From contig JACQFO010000108.1 in the NCBI GenBank assembly GCA_016200025.1, positions 1-6,495 on the forward strand: 6,495 nt of DNA, read 5' to 3'. Position 1 is the first letter of the stretch. Each line of letters opens with the position of its first letter. A model generated the notes under the pieces. That model saw only the letters and a program-made list of their open reading frames with translations. It made no database searches and was not told the DNA's origin. The stretch comes from Nitrososphaerota archaeon. GTDB taxonomy: Archaea; Thermoproteota; Nitrososphaeria; Nitrososphaerales; Gagatemarchaeaceae. The translations under genes and the position numbers were made by a program. Below, one piece after another: positions 1-5,351 of the stretch.

Positions 1-21
1 GACAGGGAAGGCCCACTCAAG

Positions 22-1242
22 ATGCCCACGCCCGACCTCGAGGACAGGCTCTTCTGGCTCGCCAATGAGAAGGAGATCCGCAACGCCGAGACCACCGACG
101 CCTACTTCCTCCACGCCAAGAAGGTCCTCCAGAGGAACAAGGTAGACTCCAGGGTCGTCATGGAGGTCTACGCCAGGGGCGTCCCCTACCATGACAACTG
201 GGGAATCCTCAGCGGGGTCTACGAGGCCGCGAAGCTCCTCCAGGGACTGCCCATCGACGCCTGGGCCTTTGATGAGGGCTCCGTCTTCGTGGCCGACGCG
301 TCCACGGCCATCTACGAGCCCCTGATGGTCATCGAGGGGAAGTACTCGGACTTCGTGGAGTACGAGAACCCCCTACTGGGCCTCCTCACTTCGTCGACCA
401 GCGTCTCCACAAGGGCCGCCAAGTTCCGGATAGCCGCCGGCTCCAAACTGCTCATCAGCTTCGGCACCCGCCGCGTCCACCCAGCGCTGTCAGCGCTCGT
501 CGAGCGCGCCTGCTACCTAGCCGGGTTCGACGGGGTCTCCAACGTCCTCGGCGCGAAGCTCCTCAAACTCGAGCCATCGGGGACGATGCCCCACGCCCTG
601 GTCCAGGTCGTCGGCAGCCAGGAGAAGGCCTGGCGCCTCTTCGACGAGACCATCCCCAAGGGGACGCCCAGGGTCGCGCTCGTTGACACGTTCTGGGACG
701 AGAAGGCCGAGTCCATCAAGGCCCTCGAGGTCCTCGGGCCCAAGCTGTGGGGGGTCAGGCTCGACACGCCGGCATCGCGCAGAGGCGACTTCGTCAAGAT
801 CGCGGAGGAGGTCAGATGGGAGCTCGACATCAGGGGGGGCAAGAACGTCAGGATCATAGCGTCAGGGAGGCTTGACGAAGAAGCGATTAAAAGGCTCAAC
901 ACGGTCGTCGACGGCTACGGAGTGGGAACAGCGGTGGCATATCCCCCGGTCGTCGACCTCAGCGCCAAGATCGTGGAGGTCACCGAGGGCACCAAGACCG
1001 AGTATAGGGCCAAGAGGGGAGGCCTCGGAGGCCGCAAGGCAGTCTACCGCTCCCCTGGGTTCAGGGACTTCGTCGCCCACGGAAGTTCAGCCAAGCCTGC
1101 CCGCTCGACGGGCCTGCTCAAGCCCCTGCTGGAAGAGGGAAAGATAGTCAGGAGCTTCGAAGGGATGGAGGAAATCAGGGCGAGGGTCAGGGCCGACCTC
1201 AAACAGCTGGAATCAGCGCAGCCGTCGTTGTCGTGGAGGTGA
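22..1242 (+). CDS. pncB: Nicotinate phosphoribosyltransferase, archaeal type (NAD salvage)
   Basis: Catalyses ATP-assisted condensation of nicotinate with PRPP to nicotinate mononucleotide (EC 6.3.4.21), a cytosolic step of NAD salvage. The 406-residue length suits the compact archaeal/Thermoplasma-type enzymes. Recognisable blocks in order: an N-terminal helix segment (RLFWLANEKEIRNAETTDAYF), EPLMVIEGKYSDF at 99-111, GTRRVHPAL at 148-156 (H153 is the likely phosphohistidine position), GTMPHALV at 187-194, LVDTFWDE at 220-227, GVRLDTP at 244-250, IIASGRLDE at 278-286 and DGYGVGTAV at 297-305; the last blocks form the phosphate/PRPP-binding side of the type II PRTase barrel. The only cysteine is C164. 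The ATG start fits the family's N terminus, but the frame stays open upstream to the window edge, so an earlier start is not excluded. The stop codon lies inside the Shine-Dalgarno of the nicotinamidase gene downstream, which supplies its substrate; this supports an operon. Confidence 0.93.
   Translation: MPTPDLEDRLFWLANEKEIRNAETTDAYFLHAKKVLQRNKVDSRVVMEVYARGVPYHDNWGILSGVYEAAKLLQGLPIDAWAFDEGSVFVADASTAIYEPLMVIEGKYSDFVEYENPLLGLLTSSTSVSTRAAKFRIAAGSKLLISFGTRRVHPALSALVERACYLAGFDGVSNVLGAKLLKLEPSGTMPHALVQVVGSQEKAWRLFDETIPKGTPRVALVDTFWDEKAESIKALEVLGPKLWGVRLDTPASRRGDFVKIAEEVRWELDIRGGKNVRIIASGRLDEEAIKRLNTVVDGYGVGTAVAYPPVVDLSAKIVEVTEGTKTEYRAKRGGLGGRKAVYRSPGFRDFVAHGSSAKPARSTGLLKPLLEEGKIVRSFEGMEEIRARVRADLKQLESAQPSLSWR
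1235..1242 (+). promoter_or_regulatory. Strong Shine-Dalgarno fixing a CTG start
   Basis: GGAGGTGA, fully complementary to the conserved 3' end of archaeal 16S rRNA, ends 6 nt before CTG 1249 and includes the TGA stop of the upstream gene. The next possible start, GTG 1264, would be 21 nt away, too far for this site. The overlap with the stop suggests translational coupling. Confidence 0.8.
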
Positions 1243-1248
1243 CGGGAC

Positions 1249-1872
1249 CTGCGCGTCGCCCTGGTGGTCGTCGACGTCCAGAACGATTTCTGCTTAGGCG
1301 GGGCCTTGGCGGTCAAAGATGGGGACAGGGTCGTCAGCAAACTCAACAGAATCATCGAAGCCTTCACCAAGGCCGGGCTCCCCGTCTTCTTCACCAGGGA
1401 CTGGCACCCTCCTAACCACATCTCGTTCAAGAGCAGGGGCGGCATCTGGCCTTCTCACTGCGTACAGAACACCACCGGAGCCCAATTCCATCCGGACCTC
1501 CTGGTCCCTCGTGGAGCCGCAATAGTCAACAAAGGGGACAAGCCCGACCTCGAAGCCTACTCTGGTTTCCAGGGCACCGACCTCGGCGACCGATTGAGGC
1601 AGCTCAACGTGGGGGAGATTTTCCTCGGGGGCTTGACCACCGACTACTGCGTAAGGGAAAGCGCCGTCGACGCCCTCGCCATGGGCATGAAGGTCAACGT
1701 GCTCAAGGATTGCATAAGGGGAGTGAACCTCCGCCCCAACGATTCGGAGAGAGCCCTCGACGAAGTGGCGGCGAAGGGGGCGAGACTGCTCTACTCTGAA
1801 GACGCCATGAAAGCTGTGGCTGAGAGGACTAGGGACCTTCGACCAAAGACAATTCGGTCGAGGGTTAAATAA
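1249..1872 (+). CDS. pncA: Nicotinamidase (isochorismatase-like hydrolase), probable CTG start
   Basis: Hydrolyses nicotinamide to nicotinate and ammonia (EC 3.5.1.19), feeding the phosphoribosyltransferase encoded just upstream. From CTG 1249 it has 207 residues, usual for the family. The catalytic triad is visible: D9 in VVVDVQNDF, K95 in IVNKGDKPD and C134 in TTDYCVRES. Metal ligands are D51 and H53 in RDWHPPNH, plus H70 in WPSHCVQN. These numbers sit within one residue of those I recall for the Pyrococcus horikoshii enzyme (D10, K94, C133; D52, H54, H71). No ATG, GTG or TTG precedes the first beta strand: the frame has only six codons between the upstream stop and GTG 1264, and starting at 1264 would remove most of strand 1 and leave the catalytic Asp at residue 4. 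CTG 1249 has a perfectly spaced Shine-Dalgarno. The enzyme assignment is secure; the start is inferred. Confidence 0.93.
   Translation: MRVALVVVDVQNDFCLGGALAVKDGDRVVSKLNRIIEAFTKAGLPVFFTRDWHPPNHISFKSRGGIWPSHCVQNTTGAQFHPDLLVPRGAAIVNKGDKPDLEAYSGFQGTDLGDRLRQLNVGEIFLGGLTTDYCVRESAVDALAMGMKVNVLKDCIRGVNLRPNDSERALDEVAAKGARLLYSEDAMKAVAERTRDLRPKTIRSRVK
1865..1872 (+). promoter_or_regulatory. TATA-like box for the 1898 gene
   Basis: TTAAATAA begins 33 nt before TTG 1898 and overlaps the nicotinamidase stop codon. The same octamer recurs upstream of the transporter at 3084. The spacing predicts a transcript with almost no leader, in line with the lack of a Shine-Dalgarno before TTG 1898. Confidence 0.5.
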
Positions 1873-1897
1873 TGTCCCAGTCTGAGTCTGGGCCGCG

Positions 1898-2410
1898 TTG
1901 GTAGCGCCGATAGTCATAACGATCCTCGCCTACCTCCACGTCACCTCTGCAATCAGTTGGATGGGGGCCTCGCTCTTCTTCCTGGTAGTCCTCGGACCTG
2001 GCCTCCGAGGCCTGAGTCCTCCCGCCTCCCTGGAGTTCATGGCGAAGGTCGGCGGCAAAGCCGTGCGGTACTTCATGGGCTCCGCGACGGCGACCATCGT
2101 CTTCGGCCTGGTCTTGCTCTACGTCGTAATCGACGGGGATTTCTCTTCGCTTGGTACAGCCGGCTTCGGGACGACGATTTCCATCGGGTTTACAATCGGT
2201 TTCATAGCCTACCTCGACGCCGCGCTCCTCACAGGGCGCAAGTTCACCAAAGCTAACAAGCTCGCAATCGAACTTATGAAGAATCCCCCTCAGGGCCCTC
2301 CCACGGAGCTTATCCAACTGATGAAGGAAGGCGGACAGGGAGCATTGATTGGGACGGTCTTGCTCTTCATCGCGGCCGTCTTCATGGTGACTGCCGGGTT
2401 TCCCTTCTAA
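1898..2410 (+). CDS. Small integral membrane protein, CopD/DUF2269-like
   Basis: A 170-residue hydrophobic protein with four likely membrane segments at about 3-35, 57-79, 87-111 and 147-168, and a short polar, basic loop at 113-146. The N-terminal pattern with H14, W21 and G23 (LHVTSAISWMGASLFF) resembles the His-x6-Trp-x-Gly signature I associate with CopD and DUF2269-type membrane proteins, some of which are suspected to bind haem or copper. That resemblance comes from reading the motif, not from a search, and the function is unknown. Start TTG 1898 is the only start codon between an in-frame stop at 1883 and the second half of helix 1; ATG 1961 would cut the helix. No Shine-Dalgarno is seen, and a TATA-like box lies 33 nt upstream, so the mRNA is probably leaderless. 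It is 25 nt from the nicotinamidase stop but probably has its own promoter. Confidence 0.8.
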   Translation: MVAPIVITILAYLHVTSAISWMGASLFFLVVLGPGLRGLSPPASLEFMAKVGGKAVRYFMGSATATIVFGLVLLYVVIDGDFSSLGTAGFGTTISIGFTIGFIAYLDAALLTGRKFTKANKLAIELMKNPPQGPPTELIQLMKEGGQGALIGTVLLFIAAVFMVTAGFPF

Positions 2411-2455
2411 CACACAACAAAAGGGGAGCCAGCGATGGGCCTAAATCGCCAGCTC
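2411..2455 (-). terminator. Hairpin and T-rich run between convergent genes
   Basis: Positions 2426-2436 pair with 2445-2455: GAGC/GCTC, a 2x2 mismatch, then GCGAT/ATCGC, with an 8-nt loop. Read on the minus strand the stem is followed by CCCCTTTTGTTGTGTG, so it most plausibly ends transcription of the 2455-2865 gene, whose stop codon touches the stem. It may also act weakly on the plus-strand gene ending at 2410, but no T run follows on that side. Confidence 0.4.
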
Positions 2456-2865
2456 TAGCTTTGACGTGTCCAGCCGTAGCCAATCAGCGCTACGAAGATG
2501 CTCAGGAGTACCAGGTGGAGGGTTATCACACCCGCCGATTCTAGGTGTCCTCCTAATCCGCCCTCGAGGACGAGGACTGGGATTCCGCCCGCTAGGCCGA
2601 CGATGCACCCCGATTCCAGCGCGTTCATCATTGTTCCCGCAGCCGCCTTGACTGCGGTGCCTGTCCAGAATGCCAGGAGGATTCCCAGCAGAGTAGTCAG
2701 GAGGAATGCGTAGGACTCGGTTGTCGAGGAGAAGGCCGGCCATACTTCCCCGAAGATATCATAGACGACGTCCAGGGCGACCCAGATGATTATGGGCCAT
2801 TGCAGTGTCTTCCAATATGCGAACACGGCAGCACCTGCACCGTCAACTTTTCTATTCAAGGCCAA
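2455..2865 (-). CDS. Small four-helix membrane protein of unknown function
   Basis: A 136-residue protein, mostly hydrophobic, with predicted membrane segments at about 22-38, 51-73, 84-101 and 109-131. The N terminus is short and basic (NRK), and a Gly-rich loop (EGGLGGHLES, 101-110) carries a histidine between helices 3 and 4. I do not recognise a family. Possible metal- or proton-active residues in or near the membrane are D32, D36, E40, E84 and H117, but no motif stands out. The start is TTG at 2865-2863, chosen because GAGAGG sits 5 nt before it. It is the only minus-strand gene supported here; it converges on the gene ending at 2410 and diverges from the transporter at 3084. Its promoter is unclear: the nearest AT-rich minus-strand candidate, at 3019-3026, would give a leader of roughly 130 nt. 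Confidence 0.75.
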   Translation of the reverse strand: MALNRKVDGAGAAVFAYWKTLQWPIIIWVALDVVYDIFGEVWPAFSSTTESYAFLLTTLLGILLAFWTGTAVKAAAGTMMNALESGCIVGLAGGIPVLVLEGGLGGHLESAGVITLHLVLLSIFVALIGYGWTRQS

Positions 2866-2870
2866 GAATT

Positions 2871-2876
2871 CCTCTC
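2871..2876 (-). promoter_or_regulatory. Shine-Dalgarno GAGAGG deciding a TTG start
   Basis: On the minus strand GAGAGG is followed by five bases (AATTC) and then TTG at 2865. This sets the start of the small membrane protein gene. It also shows this organism uses Shine-Dalgarno sites for some genes beside its probable leaderless ones. Confidence 0.55.
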
Positions 2877-2941
2877 AAGCGTGAAACTCGAGGACTGAGC
2901 AAGCATCTCAGGTGGCCGGCGCGCAGCAGTAGAGTCATCAT

Positions 2942-2956
2942 CCCGACCTTTTCGGG
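2942..2956. repeat. Short inverted repeat in divergent intergenic region
   Basis: CCCGA (2942-2946) and TCGGG (2952-2956) form a 5-bp stem with a 5-nt loop. It could be a hairpin in a leader of the minus-strand gene or simply chance in GC-rich DNA. Confidence 0.3.
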
Positions 2957-2978
2957 CCGGTCCTGATCGCCCGTCGTA

Positions 2979-2991
2979 GCACGCTGCGTGC
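2979..2991. repeat. Perfect dyad, operator-like
   Basis: GCACGC-T-GCGTGC is a 6+6 bp inverted repeat around a single central base, the shape of a dimeric regulator's site. It lies about 66 nt upstream of the TATA box of the transporter gene and within the intergenic region shared with the divergent membrane protein gene, so it could affect either. A regulatory role is inferred only from symmetry and position. Confidence 0.35.
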
Positions 2992-3056
2992 CAGGCCGAG
3001 TTCTAGCTGCGTCTTTCGCTATTTATCGGTTGAATCCCTGAGCGGCTTCTCGGCCC

Positions 3057-3064
3057 TTAAATAA
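3057..3064 (+). promoter_or_regulatory. TATA box for the EamA transporter
   Basis: TTAAATAA begins 27 nt before ATG 3084, in an AT-rich patch flanked by GC-rich DNA. There is no Shine-Dalgarno before the ATG. The geometry predicts transcription starting at or next to the A of the start codon (leaderless). Confidence 0.6.
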
Positions 3065-3083
3065 TCAAGAGAAAGTTCGGTCA

Positions 3084-4013
3084 ATGTTGAACCCCAACCG
3101 GGAGCGCCTGGTGCTTCCGGCCTTCGTCACCACAGTCCTCATCGGAGGAACCAATTTCGTAGCTGTGAAGTTCAGCAATTCCGAACTGCCTCCGTTCTGG
3201 GGAGCCGCACTTAGGTTCTCTTCGGCGTCCGTCATCCTCTTCCTGATTATATTTGCGCGCCGCCTAGACCTTCCGCGAGGCAGGGCCCTCACCGGCGCTG
3301 CGATCTACGGGTTCCTGAGCTTCGGTCTCAGCTATGCCTTCGCCTACTACGCGCTCGTTTCCCTCACTGCGGGATTTGCCGCTGTAGTATTGGGCCTCGT
3401 CCCACTCGCCACTCTCTTCCTGGCCAGAGCTCACAAACAGGAGAAGATCTCCTTCCGCGGCCTGGTCGGAGGCCTGGCCGCGCTTGTGGGGACCGCAGTC
3501 ATCTACAACGAGCAGCTCGGGCTGGTGGAGAACGTGTTGCCGCTGTTGGCCCTCATCGGCGCGGTCACTTGCATCGCAGAAACCAACGTAGTCCTGAAGG
3601 CCTTCCCAAGGACTAATCCCTACTCTACCAACGCGGTCGCGATGCTCATCGGTTCGGCCATCCTCTTCGCGTTGTCCGCAGCCTCAGGCGAGGCATTCTC
3701 CATCCCTTCCAATCTCTCCACAATCATAGCAGTGTCATACCTGGTGGTCGTGGGCTCCGTTGTACTCTTCCTTCTTTTCCTGTTCGTGATATCCCGATGG
3801 ACCGCCTCCTCGACAAGCTACCAGCTAGTCCTCAACCCGCTGGTGACGGTGCTGGAAGCGTCCTTCCTCAGAGGAGAAGTGGTGACGACCGTCTTCATCG
3901 CAGGCAGCGCCCTCGTCCTCCTCGGGGTCTACTTCGGCGCCCTTTCCAGCCGCCGGACAAGAGGCCCGGCCCAACTGGCCGGTGCGCCCCGGGAAATCCG
4001 TCAGATTTTATAG
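3084..4013 (+). CDS. EamA/DMT-family transporter, ten membrane helices
   Basis: A 309-residue member of the drug/metabolite transporter superfamily, presumably a secondary exporter or importer of a small metabolite across the cytoplasmic membrane. It has two five-helix EamA repeats. The first (about 12-140) opens with VLIGGTNFVAVKF and PPFWGAALRFSSAS and continues through SYAFAYYALVSLTAGFAAVVLGLVPLATLFLARA; the second (about 150-292) ends in the typical LNPLVTVLEASFLRGE block and a last helix (VFIAGSALVLLGVYFGAL). The length matches the family. The C-terminal tail is basic and polar (SRRTRG onwards), so cytosolic. Substrates differ widely in this superfamily and nothing here identifies one. 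ATG 3084 is supported by the TATA box and by the short basic N terminus before helix 1. It appears monocistronic; the gene after it has its own TATA-like box at its stop codon. Confidence 0.88.
   Translation: MLNPNRERLVLPAFVTTVLIGGTNFVAVKFSNSELPPFWGAALRFSSASVILFLIIFARRLDLPRGRALTGAAIYGFLSFGLSYAFAYYALVSLTAGFAAVVLGLVPLATLFLARAHKQEKISFRGLVGGLAALVGTAVIYNEQLGLVENVLPLLALIGAVTCIAETNVVLKAFPRTNPYSTNAVAMLIGSAILFALSAASGEAFSIPSNLSTIIAVSYLVVVGSVVLFLLFLFVISRWTASSTSYQLVLNPLVTVLEASFLRGEVVTTVFIAGSALVLLGVYFGALSSRRTRGPAQLAGAPREIRQIL
4006..4013 (+). promoter_or_regulatory. TATA-like box for the four-cysteine protein
   Basis: TTTTATAG covers the transporter's last codons and stop. It begins 33 nt before TTG 4039, the same distance as the box of the gene at 1898. 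It is the main reason for preferring TTG 4039 over the overlapping GTG 3982 as start. Confidence 0.45.
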
Positions 4014-4038
4014 GCGAGAAGTCGACATCGAACTCCCC

Positions 4039-4488
4039 TTGAGCGAAGAGACAGAGAGAGAATTCGTGAATTGGTGGCAGGCCCTCGCCAGGGACCCAGA
4101 CTACTACACCAACACCGAACAGGGACAGAAGGAGCTGGCTGACATGATACGCCAGGAGTCGGAGCGGCTCCTCGAGGACATAGGCAAGTCCGTCAGAAGG
4201 ACAAAGGAGGTCATCTGGATGTCGCGGTTCTGCTCCGCCTGCCAGGACTACCGGGAAGACGGAAGGAGGATGACCTGCAAGCGCTGGGGGGTCCGCATAG
4301 TGAAGCCTTTCCAAGGCCGCGCCATATGGAAGACGATTCCCTCTCGCACCAGCTTTGGTGAGAAGGAAATGGTCGTCGACGGAATCGACTGGGACAGCAG
4401 GTGGAAGGAGATTTCCGACCGAGTGGTCGAGATGGCCGTTCAGATGGTCAACGGCGGCTTTCCCTACTTTTGCTATAAGAGCAAGTAG
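4039..4488 (+). CDS. Uncharacterised soluble protein with a four-cysteine, probably metal-binding, site
   Basis: I do not recognise this family. From TTG 4039 it has 149 residues and no membrane segment. Residues 1-60 are acidic and probably helical. The centre has C65-x2-C68 and C80 in a Cys-Ser-Ala-Cys...Thr-Cys-Lys-Arg-Trp-Gly stretch, and a fourth cysteine, C145, lies five residues from the end (YFCYKSK). Four cysteines split between a core knuckle and the C terminus suggest zinc or an iron-sulfur cluster; this is inference. Tryptophan and charged residues are frequent. Two starts compete. GTG 3982 gives 168 residues but overlaps the transporter by 32 nt and has no Shine-Dalgarno. TTG 4039 avoids the overlap and lies 33 nt from a TATA-like box. 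The in-frame stretch before 4039 (VDIELP) looks partly codon-like, so the longer form remains possible. Confidence 0.75.
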   Translation: MSEETEREFVNWWQALARDPDYYTNTEQGQKELADMIRQESERLLEDIGKSVRRTKEVIWMSRFCSACQDYREDGRRMTCKRWGVRIVKPFQGRAIWKTIPSRTSFGEKEMVVDGIDWDSRWKEISDRVVEMAVQMVNGGFPYFCYKSK

Positions 4489-4543
4489 CCGTTCAAATCC
4501 GCAGGTTCAAGGCGCCGGGCTGCTCTCAAGGTTCCGAACAAAA

Positions 4544-4807
4544 ATGAGCATGAAAGTGTGGATAGCGGCACTGATAGTGCTCGCCTTCGTAGCACTCTTC
4601 GTCCCGTTCATACTCAAGACCACGAGCGCCGGGCAGTTCTACGGCGCCCACTACCAGACCAGTTCAGTCGTCTCTCCAACCTACTACGTCTTCCACTGCG
4701 GCTCCTACGTGAACTCAGGGGTCTCCGCCCAGCTGGGCTCGGGATTCTCCGGGTTCTACCAACTTTCGAAGGGCTACGTCTTCAGCTGCATGTACACGAC
4801 TGGATAG
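4544..4807 (+). CDS. Small membrane-anchored or secreted protein, two cysteines
   Basis: An 87-residue protein starting MSMKVW, followed by a strongly hydrophobic segment at about 5-24 that ends in PFILK; it could be an uncleaved signal anchor or a signal peptide. The remaining ~60 residues are polar, rich in Ser, Tyr, Gly and Phe, nearly free of charge, and contain C52 (FHCGSY) and C82 (FSCMY), well placed for a disulfide outside the cell. No known domain is recognised. ATG 4544 is preferred because the hydrophobic segment begins right after it; ATG 4550 is an equally usable second start. The frame is open further upstream but has no signal-like features there. No good Shine-Dalgarno is seen. 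A TATAAG at 4473-4478, inside the end of the previous gene, could be its promoter with a leader of about 40 nt. Downstream is a run of six T. Confidence 0.65.
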   Translation: MSMKVWIAALIVLAFVALFVPFILKTTSAGQFYGAHYQTSSVVSPTYYVFHCGSYVNSGVSAQLGSGFSGFYQLSKGYVFSCMYTTG

Positions 4808-4854
4808 ACCATCTTTCGGCAATTCCTAGCATTCGGATCGTCTGCCAGAGTGTC

Positions 4855-4860
4855 TTTTTT
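4855..4860 (+). terminator. Oligo-T terminator candidate
   Basis: Six T in a row (in GTGTCTTTTTTG) about 50 nt after the stop of the small secreted protein gene. Archaeal RNA polymerase often stops at such tracts without a hairpin, and no strong hairpin precedes it. A run this long stands out in this GC-rich window. Confidence 0.4.
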
Positions 4861-4909
4861 GAACGCGGTACTCGGGGCCCTTAACTACGGAAGCGACTGG
4901 TGAAACGAC

Positions 4910-5217
4910 ATGGGACTAGTCTGCCTCGGGACCCCTCTGATACAGCTACTCGTCGCCTGGCTGGCGATACTCGGCTTTCTCGGCGCGGTCTTGATGGTGA
5001 TGGACAAGAGGCGAGCGGCCCATAACAGAGGAGAATCCGAGAGTCGACCCTATTCGCAATCTCCCTCGCAGGCGGGTTCTGGGGCATCCTGCTGGGCGGA
5101 TTCCTCTTCCGTCACAAGACTTCCAAGATTAGCTTCCTAGTCATTGTCTACGGGACGGCAATCGCGTGGGCCCTGCTGACCTACAGGTTGGTAGTCCTGG
5201 AAGGCTGTCTTCCCTAA
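4910..5217 (+). pseudogene. DUF1294-type small membrane protein, split by a frameshift
   Basis: Two overlapping frames make one DUF1294-like protein. The first starts at ATG 4910 behind GGTGA (4899-4903, 6 nt spacing). It encodes a hydrophobic helix followed by VMDKRRAAHNRG, the family's usual M-x-D-K-x-x-A segment, then runs into junk and stops at 5140. From 5032 another frame reads RIRESTLF, a Gly-Gly-Phe-Trp-Gly helix, the RHKTSKISF block (family His-Lys-Thr-x-Lys-x-x-Phe) and a last helix, ending at TAA 5215-5217. Joining them needs one extra base near 5030-5032, giving 102 residues, the normal length. So the sequence carries a one-base deletion, an assembly error, or a -1 frameshift site; the junction has no classic slippery heptamer. 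The second half keeps its motifs fully intact, so the break is recent or artefactual. The family's function is unknown. Confidence 0.78.
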
Positions 5218-5238
5218 ACATCCGCTCGGGTCTAAGTC

Positions 5239-5244
5239 TTATAT
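5239..5244 (+). promoter_or_regulatory. TATA box of the tRNA-His gene
   Basis: TTATAT lies 33 nt upstream of the first tRNA base, in a GC-rich setting. This places the expected transcription start a few bases before the tRNA. Confidence 0.6.
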
Positions 5245-5287
5245 CTGAACCGTTGGCGCCAGACATTTCGTGGCCGCGGTGGTGTAG

Positions 5288-5313
5288 TCGCGTGGCGAAA
5301 GCCGCCGGCACAG
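5288..5313 (+). other. tRNA intron 1: noncanonical, D loop (after base 15)
   Basis: A 26-nt insertion between G15 and C16. GTGT (5282-5285) pairs with GCAC (5308-5311), a 4-bp central helix flanked by 3-nt bulges AGT (5286-5288) and AGC (5312-5314). Cutting after the second bulge base on each side removes exactly 5288-5313 and restores the typical D loop AGCTTGGTCAA. The intron body folds into a stem capped by a GAAA tetraloop (GGC-GAAA-GCC, 5294-5303). An AG repeat at both edges makes splice positions one or two bases earlier give the same product. The outer helix is weak, as in relaxed BHB motifs. Confidence 0.8.
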
Positions 5314-5337
5314 CTTGGTCAACATAAGAGGCTGTGG

Positions 5338-5351
5338 AGCACTTCGCAGAC
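5338..5351 (+). other. tRNA intron 2: canonical 37/38 position
   Basis: A 14-nt intron. The central helix CTGT (5332-5335) pairs with GCAG (5346-5349). The 5' bulge GGA (5336-5338) and 3' bulge ACA (5350-5352) are 3 nt each, and the G31-C39 pair closes the outer helix. This is a textbook bulge-helix-bulge for the archaeal splicing endonuclease, with a very short internal part. Confidence 0.85.

Noticed and set aside
513..902. Minus-strand open frame of 129 codons inside the nicotinate phosphoribosyltransferase
   Set aside because: It is a shadow of a clearly real gene in GC-rich DNA, with low-complexity Ser/Leu content and no motif.
1294..1917. Long minus-strand frame of 207 codons across the nicotinamidase
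   Set aside because: The plus strand has the full catalytic triad and metal ligands; the antisense frame is an effect of C-rich third codon positions.
1865..2413. Minus-strand frame of 182 codons over the CopD-like gene
   Set aside because: It is highly charged with no domain, and lies opposite a four-helix membrane protein frame. It is a typical complement of hydrophobic codons.
3982..4038. GTG 3982 as start of the four-cysteine protein
   Set aside because: It needs a 32-nt overlap with the transporter and has no Shine-Dalgarno, whereas TTG 4039 fits a TATA-like box. It is not fully excluded.
4487..4503. tRNA T-arm-like GTTCAAATCC after the four-cysteine gene
   Set aside because: Only one flanking base pair forms and there is no acceptor or anticodon arm around it.
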